Shown here piece by piece: positions 11,307 to 24,400 of a stretch of DNA of 64,000 nucleotides. The translations under genes and the position numbers were made by a program. Below the pieces are notes generated by a model that saw only the letters and a list, made by a program, of their open reading frames with translations, searched no databases and was not told the DNA's origin. The stretch comes from Syngnathus acus (taxonomy: Eukaryota; Chordata; Actinopteri; Syngnathiformes; Syngnathidae). The first letter of the stretch is position 1; each line of letters starts with the position of its first letter. The stretch lies in contig NC_051091.1 in assembly GCF_901709675.1 (NCBI RefSeq), positions 2,975,967 through 3,039,966 on the forward strand, in the 5' to 3' direction.

Positions 11307-12310
11307 CTCATATGGTTTCCTCTTTTCCAATAGACACCCTGCCCCAATTTGCATTTGTCAACTGAAATCCAACCATTTATTGCCACGGACGTATATATTC
11401 GTCAAGATTAGGGGTGATTCTCGGCTTGTCTCGTATTGTCAATATGTATGAATGTAACATGCCAACAATCGTTGCCTGGAGAAGAATACAGAATGTCTTA
11501 TTAAGATTTGCATATCTGTGTGCCATTTGTTTATTTGTCTGGCTTCAAGGTCTCACTCGCGGGGCCAAGAAATATGCATTCAAGAGGGTCCTTAGTGAGC
11601 GCACATTTGCGCTAATTAGCTACAGAGGAATAACAGGAAAGTCTTAAACTGCCAATGAGTTTACATTCTAAAAAAAGAACTTGATAAATAAGGCATATAT
11701 TATAGACCATGCGTGCAAGTGACTTTGTCAGTTCTAAGACGATAATGAAGACATAGTGTTGCCTTCTTAAGCATTTGGACGTCAAATACATCATCCATTA
11801 TAGCAGATGGTGCTACAGCGTTGCAGTTAAAGGCTGATAGATGTGGAAATGGGATATATGACACTTATGTGCGACGGCAGGCCATCCGTATCTAATCACG
11901 AAGTAAAGAACACCAAAGTAAGTAAAAATCTCCCCTTGCACCACCGCTGCCACTTTTCCTAATAAATGGTTGGCCTGCATGCAAGTCCTTATGGCACTTG
12001 CCGATTCCCGTGGCCCATGTTCCTGTGTAGCGGTGAAAAAATAAGACTTGACGGATTGGTTTCCAGCACGTTGACAGAGGCAAGAAAATCCCCAAATGGC
12101 CGCTCTTCTAGCACTCCAAATCACCATGTACCAATCTTCCCCGCAGGCAGTTGGTTGCCATGCCCATGTCATGTTTTGTTGGGGTCAATTTGAGCTGGTT
12201 GGGGTTCTTGGACTACTCGCGCTGAGGGACTGAAATTTATCTGCTGCAGATGAGGCCGATTATAGCCAAAGGAAAAAAGCCAAAGAAGAAGGCAGATAGA
12301 GGCAGTCAGG
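11307..12310. other. Unique non-coding stretch
   Basis: No gene or transposon is recognised. It contains an AT-rich block around 11590-11700 with a GCTAATTAGC palindrome, a possible homeodomain-type binding motif (inference). Confidence 0.3.
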
Positions 12311-12354
12311 GTGTGTGCGTGTGTGTGTGTGGGGGGGGGGGGGGGGGGGGGGGG
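12311..12354. repeat. (GT)n microsatellite followed by a G24 run
   Basis: GT dinucleotides (12311-12330, one C interruption) pass directly into 24 consecutive G. The homopolymer length is likely to be unreliable in sequencing, and the tract can form G-quadruplex structure. Confidence 0.92.
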
Positions 12355-15305
12355 TAGATAAAAGCCGAAAAAATACGAGCATGAGTGCTCCACTCTCCTG
12401 TCTGCCATTTTTATATGCAATCGTATTGCTGCCTCATTTTTAAATAACAGATCTCCCTCCTTCGCTCGCCATTAATGGCTTGAGAAATATTGATTGGCCA
12501 TCTGGTCTTCTGGAGACTAAGGCTAATATCTGCTGTCTACCACATATAAATCTCCAGTCTCCGCTGCCTAAATAATGCAGAAGCAAACAGGCAAAGTAGC
12601 AGCCAGAGTAAAAGAGAGAGAAGCAGCAGCAGCAGCAGCACAGATGGCAAAAAAAAAAAAGTGTTCCAGATCTGCCAGTGATCAAACTAAAGATTTGTCC
12701 CTGTTGCTTGCGTCTGGCTGCAGCCCGCTTTGGGACTCTTAAACTCCGGCTGACACAAGGCTGTCCAGGAACAGATGATGGCCCTTTTGTAAGCAATGAG
12801 AAGTGATCAGGGTGCGGAGGATCCTGAAGTTGTTTTTGTCATCTTGTTTTTTTTTCTTCTTTTTTATGTCCCACATCACTCCAAGTAGGACGCGTTCAAA
12901 GCGCACTCTCACGTCGATATAAAGCATCGGAAGCATCGCGGGCTGTACCTTTAATGATTTAAGCGCTCTCTTTTTTAGTTTTATAGCATCAAATGATCTG
13001 TGAAGGTGCAAAGATTTGCTGCAAAAATACATAAAGACAAGCTGAGCATTCTTAGTGAAAAGGAAAACTGACAAGCGCAAGTTGCTCAAATTGCACACTA
13101 TTGAATTTGTGGCCTGTGGTGCAGACAAAACACATTTGACTAACATGACAAAATATTCTTTAGCGTCTCGCGTTCGAAGGGTGTCGAAAGTTCACGCCAT
13201 GCCTCTGCTGTAATCAGAAATTCCACATCCCGCTATAGAAACAAACGATATCTAAACTTCTAAGTGTTGCCAGAAGGTCACCTTCTGTCTTGTTTGCTTC
13301 TCACTGCGTTTTCGTTAGGGTGACCCATCATGCATCGCAAAAGAACAAAACGGTACAAGAACGAGACACCCGTAGATAAAATTAAATTCATTCAATTTAT
13401 TCTGCGACCAATCTCAAGATTCACTTTACATCTACAAGTACGTAAGCATATCAAATCTCTCAAGCTAGTTCTCTGGCAGCCTAGCCCCTCACGCACGTCT
13501 ACACTCTCAAATCGAATATTTTCTTTTGTTACTGTTGACCCTTGCTAGCCTTCCTAACCAATCATCATTTCTCCCGTTTTGAGGGACTTCCAGTTCTTTG
13601 TATTAGCAGTTGCACCATCACGTCGTTCCGTCGGATATGTCTGAACATGGCCACCTGCCCAGTTACAAGAAGGTGTGCAGACTTGTGCGACTATTGTTTA
13701 CTTCCCGTTTTGAAAATCTTCCCCCACCCCAAAACATATTACAAGTTAAAATTGCCATTAATGTTGGAAAAAGTCTTGAAACTATTTCTTTGTCAATTCT
13801 TTTTTTTTTATGTAGAAACCACACCACCAGGGTACAATGAAAGCAAAAGCAAACCCAATGTTATTAGAAACCTGTTTGTCAAAGACGATGAAAAGCAACT
13901 GTGAGCTGCTGCGTGGCCCCCTTGTGCCGTTTGCATAATATGCGGTGTTTAATGGGGTCAAAAGGTGCAAAATGGCGCTCCACCGAGACCTCCACCATCA
14001 CGCCAGAAAATGACTGTATCTAAACAGCAGCCTCTGGCAAAAGACGCACCTGCTTACAGCTCCGCTTGCATGCTCAGAATGCCAATGAAAAGGATGTGAA
14101 ACTGTGCACTCTGTTCCCGAGCCTAATCTCTCTTAATATTCTCCTCAATCCTTGAGTTGCCTGATATGTCATCTTCTTGATCCCCTCGAGGTGGGCTAAT
14201 GAACCCCTCAATATTGCTCCCCTGTGGGTTCGAACGTGTCGAATGATGGCGGGCGTACGCGATGTCATTTTGGGTTTTGTGATCGGTACACGTAAAATAA
14301 ATCAAGACAAACACTTCACGAGTTGCTAACATTAGAAACAATGCTAATATCAAAGGGTATTATAACTTTTGGTGCAAATTTACATCGACCCATTTCATAT
14401 GGGTGGAAAGTTTGAATATGTTTTCCCAATCGTTGCGTCCATATCGTAGATTTCAAACGCAATCGTGTTTGAGACATCACTGGATATGATAGTGGTAAGA
14501 AGTAACAGAAGGCAGGCGGCACAAAACAAGCCATTACATTTTTTCCTCACGCTGTTAAACCTCGGCTGGCTGTGTAGAGCTGAATGATGGCTTTTGAAAA
14601 CATTACAGAAAAAGCAACAAGGTCCCCTACCCGATTAGGAAAGTGTCAGCTGCTATATTTTGTTGCAATGCAACCACTCTCTCTGTGACTGCCTCTAATT
14701 TTGCTGTCTGGTGGCAGGAACATAGAAAAGATGCAGTTTTAGTTTTGCTTTCTCTTTTTCTTATAAGAAATAATGACATTAAAAAGAAGTAGAATGGTTT
14801 GCATGAAAAAAAAACCCTCCAATGCAATCGATGCACAAATGTCGATACCTGGACTTTTTACCACTCCTTTTTGTTTTTTGTGTGTGCCATCCACTCGGCT
14901 AACGGTGCATGCAGTGTTATACTTCTTAAGTTGGAGCGAAGAAGAGGAAGGTCGAGCCCAGTGAAGCCGTCAGACTATCAGGCAGGAAGCAGCCCTGCCT
15001 GCTGTGCGTCGACTGGGATGGCTCCACACGGCCAGGGCCGTCGGCCTGGGTGCGTGTCGTGTGGCACGGTCACAGCGTGAAAATTACTTTGGAGTGGCAG
15101 TGCGTCGGCCCCTGGAGCCTGCATGTGCATGTGTGTGTGGTGTGTCTATACATACAAGGACTCTGCAGAGACAAGAGCAAGCAGAAGCAGCTTGCTTGCG
15201 TTAAACTCTTCTCCAATTGAGTTTTCAGCAGGCGCCATGAATTTCCAGGTCCCTAGGAAGGTTACCGTTAGAAAACCGCTTGAAGCCAACATGACTAATC
15301 CCTGT
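12355..15305. other. Unique non-coding stretch
   Basis: Short chance frames only. Minor features are a CAG-type run near 12625-12642, a polypyrimidine tract at 12840-12865 and a GC-richer patch at 14945-15120. I see no exon or RNA gene that I can support. Confidence 0.35.
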
Positions 15306-15984
15306 CTAGACAAAACCGTGACATGATAAGAGCATTCTCCCTGTTTTCAATTTGATGAGAGAACTCTCACAGGATCGTCCAACCTTTGAACCCTCCCAAC
15401 GGCCTCGTGGCCTCCTGTGGGAGTCCCTCAGATCCAGTCTGCTAACTGTAACAAGACCCCCTTGGGACTTTAGTGCGTCTGATGATTGGAGGCTTTTCAT
15501 GAGGCTGTGTTGGATTACGTCGTCCATCGCTATCCCCCTTCTGGGAGCCCGTTCCGAAATGTCACCTGGAACGGAGAGGATTGCACTTAGTGTGAAATCA
15601 ATTGCCTTTACAGGCTCGGGTTCATCGGGTTTTGGAGAAATGCTGAGATACGGTACTTGTGTTCCTCTGAGAGAGCATGATGGAAAGTTGCAAGGAAAAC
15701 ATTTCAAGCTGTTGGGTGCACTCACAATACTTTTTGAGTTACATCTGGTGGCACAAGCAAATGACAATTTTGTAATTTGTAATCACTTTCCACCACCCAC
15801 GAGTACCCTGGTGCTCATTTTGTTTCTTTTTCACAAGCATTACAAAAAGCCTAAAACCTTCTTCGACGTCAAGCCTCGACATAAGTCCCGCAAATTGTTA
15901 TTGGCCGAGTGGCCCTTCACGACGGTATGTCGGCTCATTTGTGGCGCTCGCAGTTGCAGCGTTCAAAAACGTCAGTCACCATAA
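15306..15984. other. Region with the longest ORFs of the window on opposite strands, product unrecognised
   Basis: A 210-codon frame on the plus strand (15352-15984) overlaps a 153-codon frame on the minus strand (15306-15767). Neither translation shows a domain, signal peptide or membrane pattern that I recognise. The minus-strand frame is rich in Ser, Arg and Pro, and the plus-strand frame has a hydrophobic patch near its middle. The two frames share bases, so at most one is likely to be coding, and both could be chance. An old transposon fragment or a single exon is possible. No flanking splice sites stand out. Confidence 0.2.
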
Positions 15985-16233
15985 CTCCCACGAACATTGA
16001 GGGAAAGAAGTAAATTACCGCTGCAAATGAAATGGCTCTGACTAGCCCGCCAACAGGGCTTGAATTCTGATAATACAAAGCCTTTAAAATGTGTCGATTT
16101 GAGCCTGCTTGAACAAAAAAAGAAGAGCCAGTCCTCTCATTCTGTTCCTTGCACTGATTTTGCATGTGCAACTCCAAGAGAAAAGGTCGCCCAAAGAAAA
16201 CGAAGCCAAGATAGTTCCCCTGTTGAAATATAT

Positions 16234-16588
16234 ATCCATCCATTTTCTCTACCGATTTGTCCCCACGGGAGTCGCGGGTGTGCTAGAGCCAATCCCAGCT
16301 GTCATCGAGCAGTAGGCGGGGGAGACCCTGAACTGCTTGCCAGCCAATCGCAGGGCACACAGAGACGAACAACCATTCGCACTCACACCAAGGGGCAATT
16401 TGGATTGCTCAATCGGCCTACCAAACATGTTCTTGGGATGTGGGAGGAAACCAGAGTGCCCGGAGAAAACCCATGCGGACACAGGGAGAAGATGCAAACT
16501 CCACACAGGGAAGGTCGGAGGTGGAATAGAACCCGCACCCTCCTAACTGTGAGGTGGACGTGCTAACCAGTGCGCCACCGAGCCGCCC
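16234..16588 (-). mobile_element. Full-length tRNA-headed SINE, minus strand
   Basis: On the minus strand it begins GGCGGCTCGGTGGCGCACTGG, continues with a tRNA-like head (GGTTAGCACGTCCACCTCAC, then GGGTTCTATTCC as a degenerate B box) and has the body segments GTGTGGAGTTTGCATCTTC and GGGCACTCTGGTTTCCTCCC. It ends in a GGATGGAT tail at 16234. The order matches the copy at 27011-27347, from which it has diverged. Chance frames covering it are not genes. Confidence 0.85.
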
Positions 16589-18746
16589 TGAACTAATATC
16601 TGAGAGAAAAATCATTGCGCTCTGAGGTCTCAAATGTTTTGCTTTTGAAAGTTTTAACACTTCACCCGAGAAAAGGAAGCGTTCAAGGTCAACTGGGCTG
16701 TGACACTGTCGTAAAAGATGACAATTACGGCTGTCAATGACGGGAAAATACTCATAAAAAAAAAGAACTGCGGTGTCCTTGAGCAGACCAGACTGTGAAC
16801 ACGAGAGAATCCACTCTCGGAGAGAGTGGACCGCAACTTGGACTTGTAGAAAATGGAAATGAGATGTTATTCGGGCTGGCTGTCTGACCTTTTCTTCCCC
16901 ACGATGCCGCACATGTTTATCAGCCTCGCCTCTGGCAAGCACAGCACTCCTGTTGCGGACAAAAGTCATTGAGGCATTCCGAAGATGGAGCTTTGTCCTC
17001 AGAACCAGATGCACTATCATCCTCCATTATGCCACCGGAACATTCTGTACAGAGAGTGACCATATTGTAATCATCCTTCGCCTTTGTAAACATGTACTGT
17101 CTTATGTTGCTTTAGCGAGGAAGCTTCTCTTGTTTGGCATCGCTGTTTATTGATCGTCCTCATCTTCCCTTCCTCAGGAGCTTTTGTCAAGGGAATTTCA
17201 TATAATGGTTATAACAATGGGCTTTAATCGATACCGCATGTTTGGCTGCCTTATGAACTTCATTGTCAGTGCTAATAGTGGTTGAGAATAACTCAGAGGA
17301 CTGAGATACTAAAACACCACAAAGAGTGTTTGGAAGGATTGCCTGTCTAACATAACTCGTTAGGGTTGTTTTCAATTTGCCGTCATGTTCCTCGCGAGCC
17401 GTTCTTGGTTGTATGTCTGAAATGAAATATTTTCCAAAGCATTTTTCTCAGTCTTGTTTCTGCTGTTTTAGAGTTTGAGTTGTAGTTCAATGGGAACACT
17501 GAAGATATATTTTTAAGAGCTGGAGGTCAATGTTCCTTCCAAAATTGAAAACGTTTTTCTCCTTTTATTATGCGTGTGCATGTGTGTGTGTGTGTGCATA
17601 TTACGCCACTTGTCGCTGTTGCTGATGATGACAATGCTGAGAGGGCAAACAAACCAGCGACTTGGGTGCCAAAATTTGATTAATGACCTTTAGAAAGTGC
17701 TGGCTAGCTAATTTTGTGGCCTTTGGACTGATTTTGATTCAAATCAATTTTGTTTGTATAGCCTCAAAAAAAGGGGTGGGAGGTTATTTCAAGTCAGCCA
17801 TCTTTGTATTTGTTAAACAAGTCCAACACAGTTACATCCTGAGTTATACAGGAAACAAGTGTGCACACTTACGCAAGCATTTTCCTTCAATTCTTCTTTT
17901 ATTGCTTCCTCCTTCATAGAAGGTTATTTTTTCTGTTATATCAGTTGAACAGAAGAGAGAGGTCACATCGGTGCAAAAAGTTTTGAAATGATGTATTTTT
18001 TTAATGTACCAAAATCCTGGAATTTTCACAGAGGTGTGTGTTCATCTTTTCATATCCGCTGTGTCGTCAAAAGCATATTCTCAGAATCTGGCACCAGCAG
18101 CACCCAAAAGGATCAAAAACATCAAGTCATTAACGCTGGACGTCTTTTTGATGATTCGAGCCGAGGCTGGCTGTTTGCCTTGGTGTCGAAAGGTTTATAT
18201 GGAGTGACTCGCTGCCGCCACGGGGGCAAACGTTGCAGATAATGTACGGTCTTCATTCCCACACTTATGGTGCTGCTTTGAAGAGGGATGGCGGAGAGCG
18301 AGAGAGTGGGGGGAAGGATAGGGGGCCCCTCCAAAGTCGTTGGGAAAAGATCTAAATTTGAAAAAAAAAAGCATTTTGGGCTATTTGAAGTGAGCTGACA
18401 CGACGGCACCCATCTCGACTTGATGGTGGGCGATGAACTACAAAGACAATCTTGTCACTTCAAAAAAACTGACTGACTTTAAATGGATCTTCACCCAGCC
18501 TAGCCCTTGGGTCAATGTGGTAGTAGGTATGTAAATTAGCTATACCTTTATACTACAATCTGGGCAAATTAGGAATAGCAAGCTAACAGACACATTTACA
18601 ATAATGGACAAGAATGATTTTGTTGTTTATGAAGGGCAGGCGTGAGGGGGCATACTAAAGACCAAGCAATTTGTTCAAAAAGTACATTTTTCCATGATGT
18701 GTCTCCTTGAAACATGTCCAGTTTCCTTGACTTGCAAATCATCATC
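16589..18746. other. Unique non-coding stretch
   Basis: No gene is supported. A short GT repeat lies at 17579-17597 and a small GGTAT...ATACC stem around 18524-18546. A purine-rich GAGAGCGAGAGAGTGGGG tract lies near 18295-18315. Confidence 0.35.
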
Positions 18747-18754
18747 ACTTAAAG

Positions 18755-19081
18755 CAGGGGTGTCAAACTCATTTTTTTCGCGGGCCGCATTGTAGTCATA
18801 GCTTCTTTCGGAGGGCCATTATGACTGTCAATCCCAATAAAGGTATAAGCACCTCATATTATATACAGTAAAAGCTACAAAACAAACTGACAAATAACTC
18901 GTTTTCAAATCAGATGAGTAAAAACTGGTCAAATATTAAAAAAAAAAAGATATTAAAAGTGAAGACAATTTGCAATTCTAGTAATGACACACAAATTTGA
19001 TGCACAATTTGTCTTTGCGGGCCACATAAAATGATGTGGCGGGCCGTATCTGGCCCCCGGGCCTTGGGTTTGACACCTGTG
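18755..19081 (+). mobile_element. hAT-like non-autonomous element, copy 1
   Basis: The ends are CAGGGGTGTCAAACTCA and, inverted, CACAGGTGTCAAACCCA. An 8-bp direct repeat ACTTAAAG flanks the element exactly (18747-18754 and 19082-19089). Terminal inverted repeats plus an 8-bp target duplication are the hallmarks of hAT transposons. The 327-bp body carries paired GCGGGCC motifs near both ends and an A-rich centre, and no transposase. It is nearly identical to the copy at 53277-53605. Confidence 0.92.
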
Positions 19082-19089
19082 ACTTAAAG

Positions 19090-20730
19090 ACAAAGAATGC
19101 AAAAGTCGGAAGTCCTGGAAGGCCAACGTAAAATGACCATTCTGCTTTTCTAAGTACGATATCAACAAGGCCAACAAGGTGGTGTGATCCTGGTGAACGA
19201 GCACTCCGGGCAACGGTGTCCACGCTAGCAATCCTGGCAATTGATTCTTTAGCGTCTCCTGAGAGTCAACCCCGATCTTTGCCGGCTCTGCAACTGCTTG
19301 CGCGTATAAGCGATGCGGGAATTTATTAAGCATGTTCACGAGTTGTGTCAAGCGTGCAGGAAAGGTCAATCAAGGTGACTCAAACAGATGGCCACCACAA
19401 CGTGATCTATATAATCCCTACACAAACCGGAGCTCATATCATACGATTTAGTGTCCGCTATATTGAAATTGCCTACAGGAGAAGTGTCTCAGGAAATTGG
19501 CCATCTGCCGCTATTTGAATTTACGTCGGCGCTCAGTTACGCTTCCTGATGCGCTGTTTAATATCTGTTTATGTTAGACTGGGCTGTAAATGTTGGTTCA
19601 TATTATGGTTTTACATTCTATTATTAGTTTTGTGACTCTTTTTGCATTACATTTTCTTTGTTATGCTCAGGGAGCCAGTTGCTGGGTGTTTTTATGAATG
19701 AAACCCAAGTCGGTGGGAATGTCCACTTTTGGAATTGTTTGAACATTTTTTCCGTGGTAAATCTTTCTGGGAATTTTACTTTCCCTCTGGTTTGATTCTC
19801 GTTTTGTCTGATCCCTTTTGACCACTTTAAGAGATCCACCCACATCAGGTTTTTGAGAGTTTCTTTTGTTTTCAGTTCGACCAATAAAAGCTTGCGCAAC
19901 ACAGATTTTATTCTGAGTTTTTCAGGTAAGACGTTCACCTGTTGCTCAGCCGAACCCTCCATTTGTAAATATCAAATATATTTCATATTATTATTTCTGA
20001 CTGCTATTACTCTTATTATTATTATTATCATCATATCACTATTATAATTATTATTATTTTAATAACAGAGATTGTACTTTGACTAGTCTCCACTAAGGAA
20101 TCATTTTCATTTATATTCCGATTGGCTAAAATGGCCCTTTGGTGACCACCTGTTGCTTCAACGCACACATTTCAACAGCGCAAATATTTCGAGCACAATG
20201 GGCACGACGAGATATTTCGCAGCAGGAAGGACGGTGGGGACAAATATTTAAAAATAGCTGTGCGCATATGGACATAGCCTTCGATGCTGTTCCAGTATGC
20301 TGTGCACTGCGTCGAGACAAAGTAGAACACGCTGCTCTGAAGGGGTTGCGAAGGAATTCAACACAACAGATGTGAATAAATTGTAAATCACCACGGTGGT
20401 GTTCCAGGAGGCCCGAGAAATGGATGATGTCGTTAGGGTTGCAACCAGCGCCGGGTCCCGCGGCGGGCTCTCAGGTGGAATCTACTACAGTCCCCGTATT
20501 CCCTTGTCGAAAAAGGTAATGTAGAGTCCAATATCTTCTCACGGGGAGGATGAGGGTAGGGGGGGCTGCTTTCTTCTTGAATAATTGAGACCTAGATAAA
20601 AGACCTGTGCCTTTGCATGAGACAACAGCACGATGTTGAAATCTAGCTTCCCCCACTTTTGCTCCTCCTTTCTTTCTGACCGCCCATCTCTGAAAGCGTT
20701 GCAGGATCATTTAGCCATCTTCTGATAAAA
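19090..20730. other. Unique stretch, possible old retroelement remnant
   Basis: 19620-19960 contains CCAATAAAAGCTTGCG and a T/G-rich tract that could be the tail of an old retroelement or LTR, but I cannot define its ends. An imperfect ATT repeat follows at 19986-20060. GC rises at 20400-20470 (CGCCGGGTCCCGCGGCGGG). Confidence 0.25.
19986..20060. repeat. Imperfect (ATT)n tract
   Basis: Repeated TTA/TTATT units interrupted by CTGACTGC, CATCATATCAC and similar. Confidence 0.75.
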
Positions 20731-20734
20731 AGAT

Positions 20735-21130
20735 CCTTGCATTCATCATCATCATCATCGGTTTAAAGTCCGCTTTCCAGGCGCCGCTGGGTTGGGCTGG
20801 GTTCTCGATATGGCTTTCTTCCATACTGAGAATATTTTTGGAGCAAAACCTTTTACAGTCGGATGCCCTTCCTGACACCAACCCAAGGGGAAATTGATTT
20901 TCTGTAGGGGTTGACTCCCTTAGCCCATTCCTCTCCCGAGGAGCCCACTGGGCAGTGGTACTATTTAACCCATAGTTGGGGGCTGGTTCGTGGGCACCAG
21001 GGCGTGTCCACACACCGGTGGGCCTGCGTGCCGAACGTCTAGGGGCCAAACCTCCTCCGAGTCCCTTGTAGTTTAGCCTGGGTCCGTGTTGTACCCAGTT
21101 ACCATGTGTCGCCGCGTGGAGGAACGACAT
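20735..21130. repeat. Old interspersed repeat carrying the TCGGATGCCCTTCCTGAC motif
   Basis: The segment opens with a CATCATCATCATCATCGG run, then GGTTTAAAGTCCGCTTTCCAG, and further on TCGGATGCCCTTCCTGACAC followed by CAACCCAAGGGG. Combinations like this recur in dispersed repeats of many animals. I recognise the motif but not the family. Repeat-like, GC-richer sequence may continue to about 21430. No coding frame was found. Confidence 0.5.
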
Positions 21131-21430
21131 AGGGCTTGCTGTTAGAGAGGCTATGTACTGGCAGGGAGAGACTTACGCACTCGGCTCTCCCGTTCGCATA
21201 CTGCTAGCCAGCGGTGAGGGTTGACAGTGAGAAGTGACATGCACTGGGCACTCCACCAACACACTAGACGCATCACAACAACCCGACTTGGTCTTATGAA
21301 GTCAGACACAGTCCTTGTGGCTTGTAATTTGACCGATTTGGAAGGACAAAGGTGACGTCCAGGTTGAGGCAAGGGCGGGAGAAAGCGCTGCTATCGCATT
21401 AAACGCTCCAATTCCCAGGGCCAGCGGATC

Positions 21431-24400
21431 TTATCGGTCAGCTAACGTTCACCCCGCGATGTTATGGCTTAATAGTCCCTCGGCTTTCCTTCTCGTAACA
21501 GCAAGCGGGTCAATGCCCCGACATCCTGCACAATTCTTCTCCGTCTCGGCCTCAGGCGATGCCTTTAATGTTCTTCGAACCTCCTGATTATGGACAACAT
21601 ATTTTCAGCCAATGCTTATTCAAATTGTCAAAATGTACATTTGGTTTTGGTGATGGTTGGAGTATTGTACTGCAGCACTGGCATCATTTTGGGCTTAGGG
21701 AAATCTTTTGGAGCCAACTGTGTTGTGCACAATGGTGCCAAACAGGCTTTCATGTTTTGAAAGAATAAAACCTCTGACAGCATCAATCAAAGAGCATTCT
21801 CATTTTGTAATGGCAGTTTGTTGTACAGCTCTCTCGAGTATTGAATTTAATCAACCTAAGCCAAAGATGTAAGCGGGCATAGTGTTGACTGTGCGTCATC
21901 GAAGCCGTCGTGCTTTCCCGGTTGGCCGCGGTCTGATCCCAGCTTCCCACTCTGAGCTCACGCCTGTCAGAGGAGCATAAGGAAGCTTTCTTACGGCTGA
22001 CTCACTGCCTGAGAAGCAGCGTCATGTTGTGGCTTGCAAAGACTATTATTATTTGTTTTTTTTTTGTAAAGCTCTGGGGCTTGATGTCAGCGGTGGCAGC
22101 AGCAAGACTCTTTTTGTCCACTCAGGTTCACACTGTTGTGGTTGTACTGCAGCCAAACAAAACGACTCTTCGAACCTGCTGGTGGCAAAGTATTTTGTTC
22201 TCCCTGCAATAAGTCTTCTAAGTCAAAATCCTCTTATTAATTTATACAAACATAGTTGCTCCATCAGAGCACAGACACGGCACACGCAATTTGGTAACTT
22301 TACTCCACATCTTTCTTTTTCTTGCTCAAGGATGGACATCTTGAACAAACGCAACAGTAACAAGACAAGACAACCAAGTTTTGACTCATGGACATTTGCT
22401 GTAGGAGAAATTCAACCTCTTTGAATGAAGAAGAGCTCCCACAACCTGGTTGATGTGAATTGAAAGACAAATCCAGTATATGATGGATGATGTAGCTTCT
22501 AGCTCTCAGAGGAGCCATGAATGATTAAGCAAGAGTCCAATTATGATAGTCGCCTTTTAAAGTTAAGGCTGGGGGCTTCATGTTCTTTCATCCATCTCCA
22601 TCACCTTCTTTCTATCTGAACTACTGCTTTTCGTCCTGACTGTCGGACAAATGCAGATACACCCATGAGAAGGGTGAGATACTACTTTTCTCCATCTGCA
22701 CGCGCTTACCTTCAGCTTATAACCACCAGTAGATGAAAAGCCTTCCTTTTAAAAATCTTAAATTAATAATATCTACAAGTATGATAGAACTTTATTTTGA
22801 TCATTTTGAGTCCCACCTTTATCTATATGCAGTTGGAGCTTGGGCTTATTCTTTTGAGTGCTTGTCAAAGAATGAGCAAGGTTAATATTTCACTCTTGAA
22901 CATGTCCGTCCCTTACGACAGTTATGAAAACATTTTTTCCAGGCTTTCAGAATGAACCTCTTCAGCATCTGTGCCTTGTTTGACTGTTTTGAACATGAGG
23001 ATAACTGCTGTACCGAGAATGATGATAAAAATGCAAACTTTTTTGTGTGTTGGTCTTCAACTTTTCTGGCATGAGAATTGTTATGGTTTGTTATCACCTT
23101 TCAATAATGTGCAGTCATGTTGTGAAACGTGCAGAATTTTCCCATTAATGCAACATCTCTGTCGCTTTCCCACTTTTAAAAGCAGCACACCCACGCAATC
23201 CCGCCTTTCCTTGCCAGACGAGCAGCAGCACGGGAGTAGAAAAATTCACCACTGTACAAAGAAAACCGCATGGAATATGAATTCATACGTTGGAAGTCTA
23301 AAAAGTGTCACCACAAAAGAGATCATGTTGAAAATTTCCATTTTTAATACATTGTTTTTTTTAATATTCACTTAAGGACAATCTGATCTTCTCTGAAGAT
23401 ATTGGTTAAAACGATCGGGCTCAATTTTGAATGATGCTGTCAGAGAGATATGATAAAAGAAGTGAATTAAATGCAGTTGCAATTTGCCGGACAGAAGAAT
23501 GCAGTGTGAGCATTACGCAAGTAGCTCAAACGTTGATTTGACATGTAATACTTTAAACCCATTGCGACATAACCAAATGAAATGTGATTTTTTTCTTTCT
23601 GTACATTTGTTTTGATCTGAGACACATAGAAAGGTCACAAATGAATCATGGTCTGCGCTTCTGCCATAAGGTAACCCCCAACATTGCCCCCCCCCCCGCC
23701 AGCTAGGTTGACATGCTCCTAGCCAAGCTTTTGCTCGCACACGACTCCAAAATAGGAAAAGATTTCATACAATGATATCAAAGGAAAGAGCAGCACGCTG
23801 GATTAGTAATTATCATATCTGGCTCACGTTGCTGGCATTTGAGCTTTGAATTCCAGCTTCATGTGTTGCACTAAAACACGTTGCCATCTTCAAAGTTGTC
23901 AGTAGCAGTTGCTGGCCAGATTGCTGCATGCATATAAAAGTGACTCAGGCGTACAAACACCATTACAAGAGCGGATACGATGTTGTTATTTCGATGTCGG
24001 TGCCTTTTGGCACAACACAGCAGTTCCTGTCCAAGCCAACATTGCTGGCCGGCTGCGGGAAAAAAAGGCTGCTGGTGAACGTTCATCACCACTAATATAT
24101 CATCGCTTGACACAAGATGTATTTTTTTTTAGTTTTGGTTCACTGGTTCCAGTGTAAAATAGGTTAAGTGGACACGTTTGTCTTTTTTTTTTATTTTTAA
24201 AGTTTGTTTTAACGGTTTCTTGCGAGTTCTTGTTTGACAACATCGGTTTAGGACTTCTCAATAACATCAGTCTGCACACCACTTCTTGTTTTCTTCAACC
24301 AAGAGATGACCAAACGTAGTTTTGCCAACTCGGACACATTGGAAACTTCCATATGACCTTTAAAGTAGTCCAACCAAATGCTAATATGCAAATACGTGAA

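Noticed and set aside
16060-17020. ORFs of 168 and 200 codons on opposite strands.
   Set aside because: Much of each lies in the SINE at 16234-16588, which is non-coding. No domain was seen in the rest.
18515-18550. let-7-like string TGGTAGTAGGTATG with a small stem.
   Set aside because: The seed lacks the leading TGAGGTAG and the stem is only 6-7 bp, too short for a microRNA precursor.
19620-19960. LTR of a retrovirus-like element, suggested by an AATAAA-containing segment.
   Set aside because: No paired LTR, no TG...CA ends, no primer-binding site and no gag/pol frames are visible.
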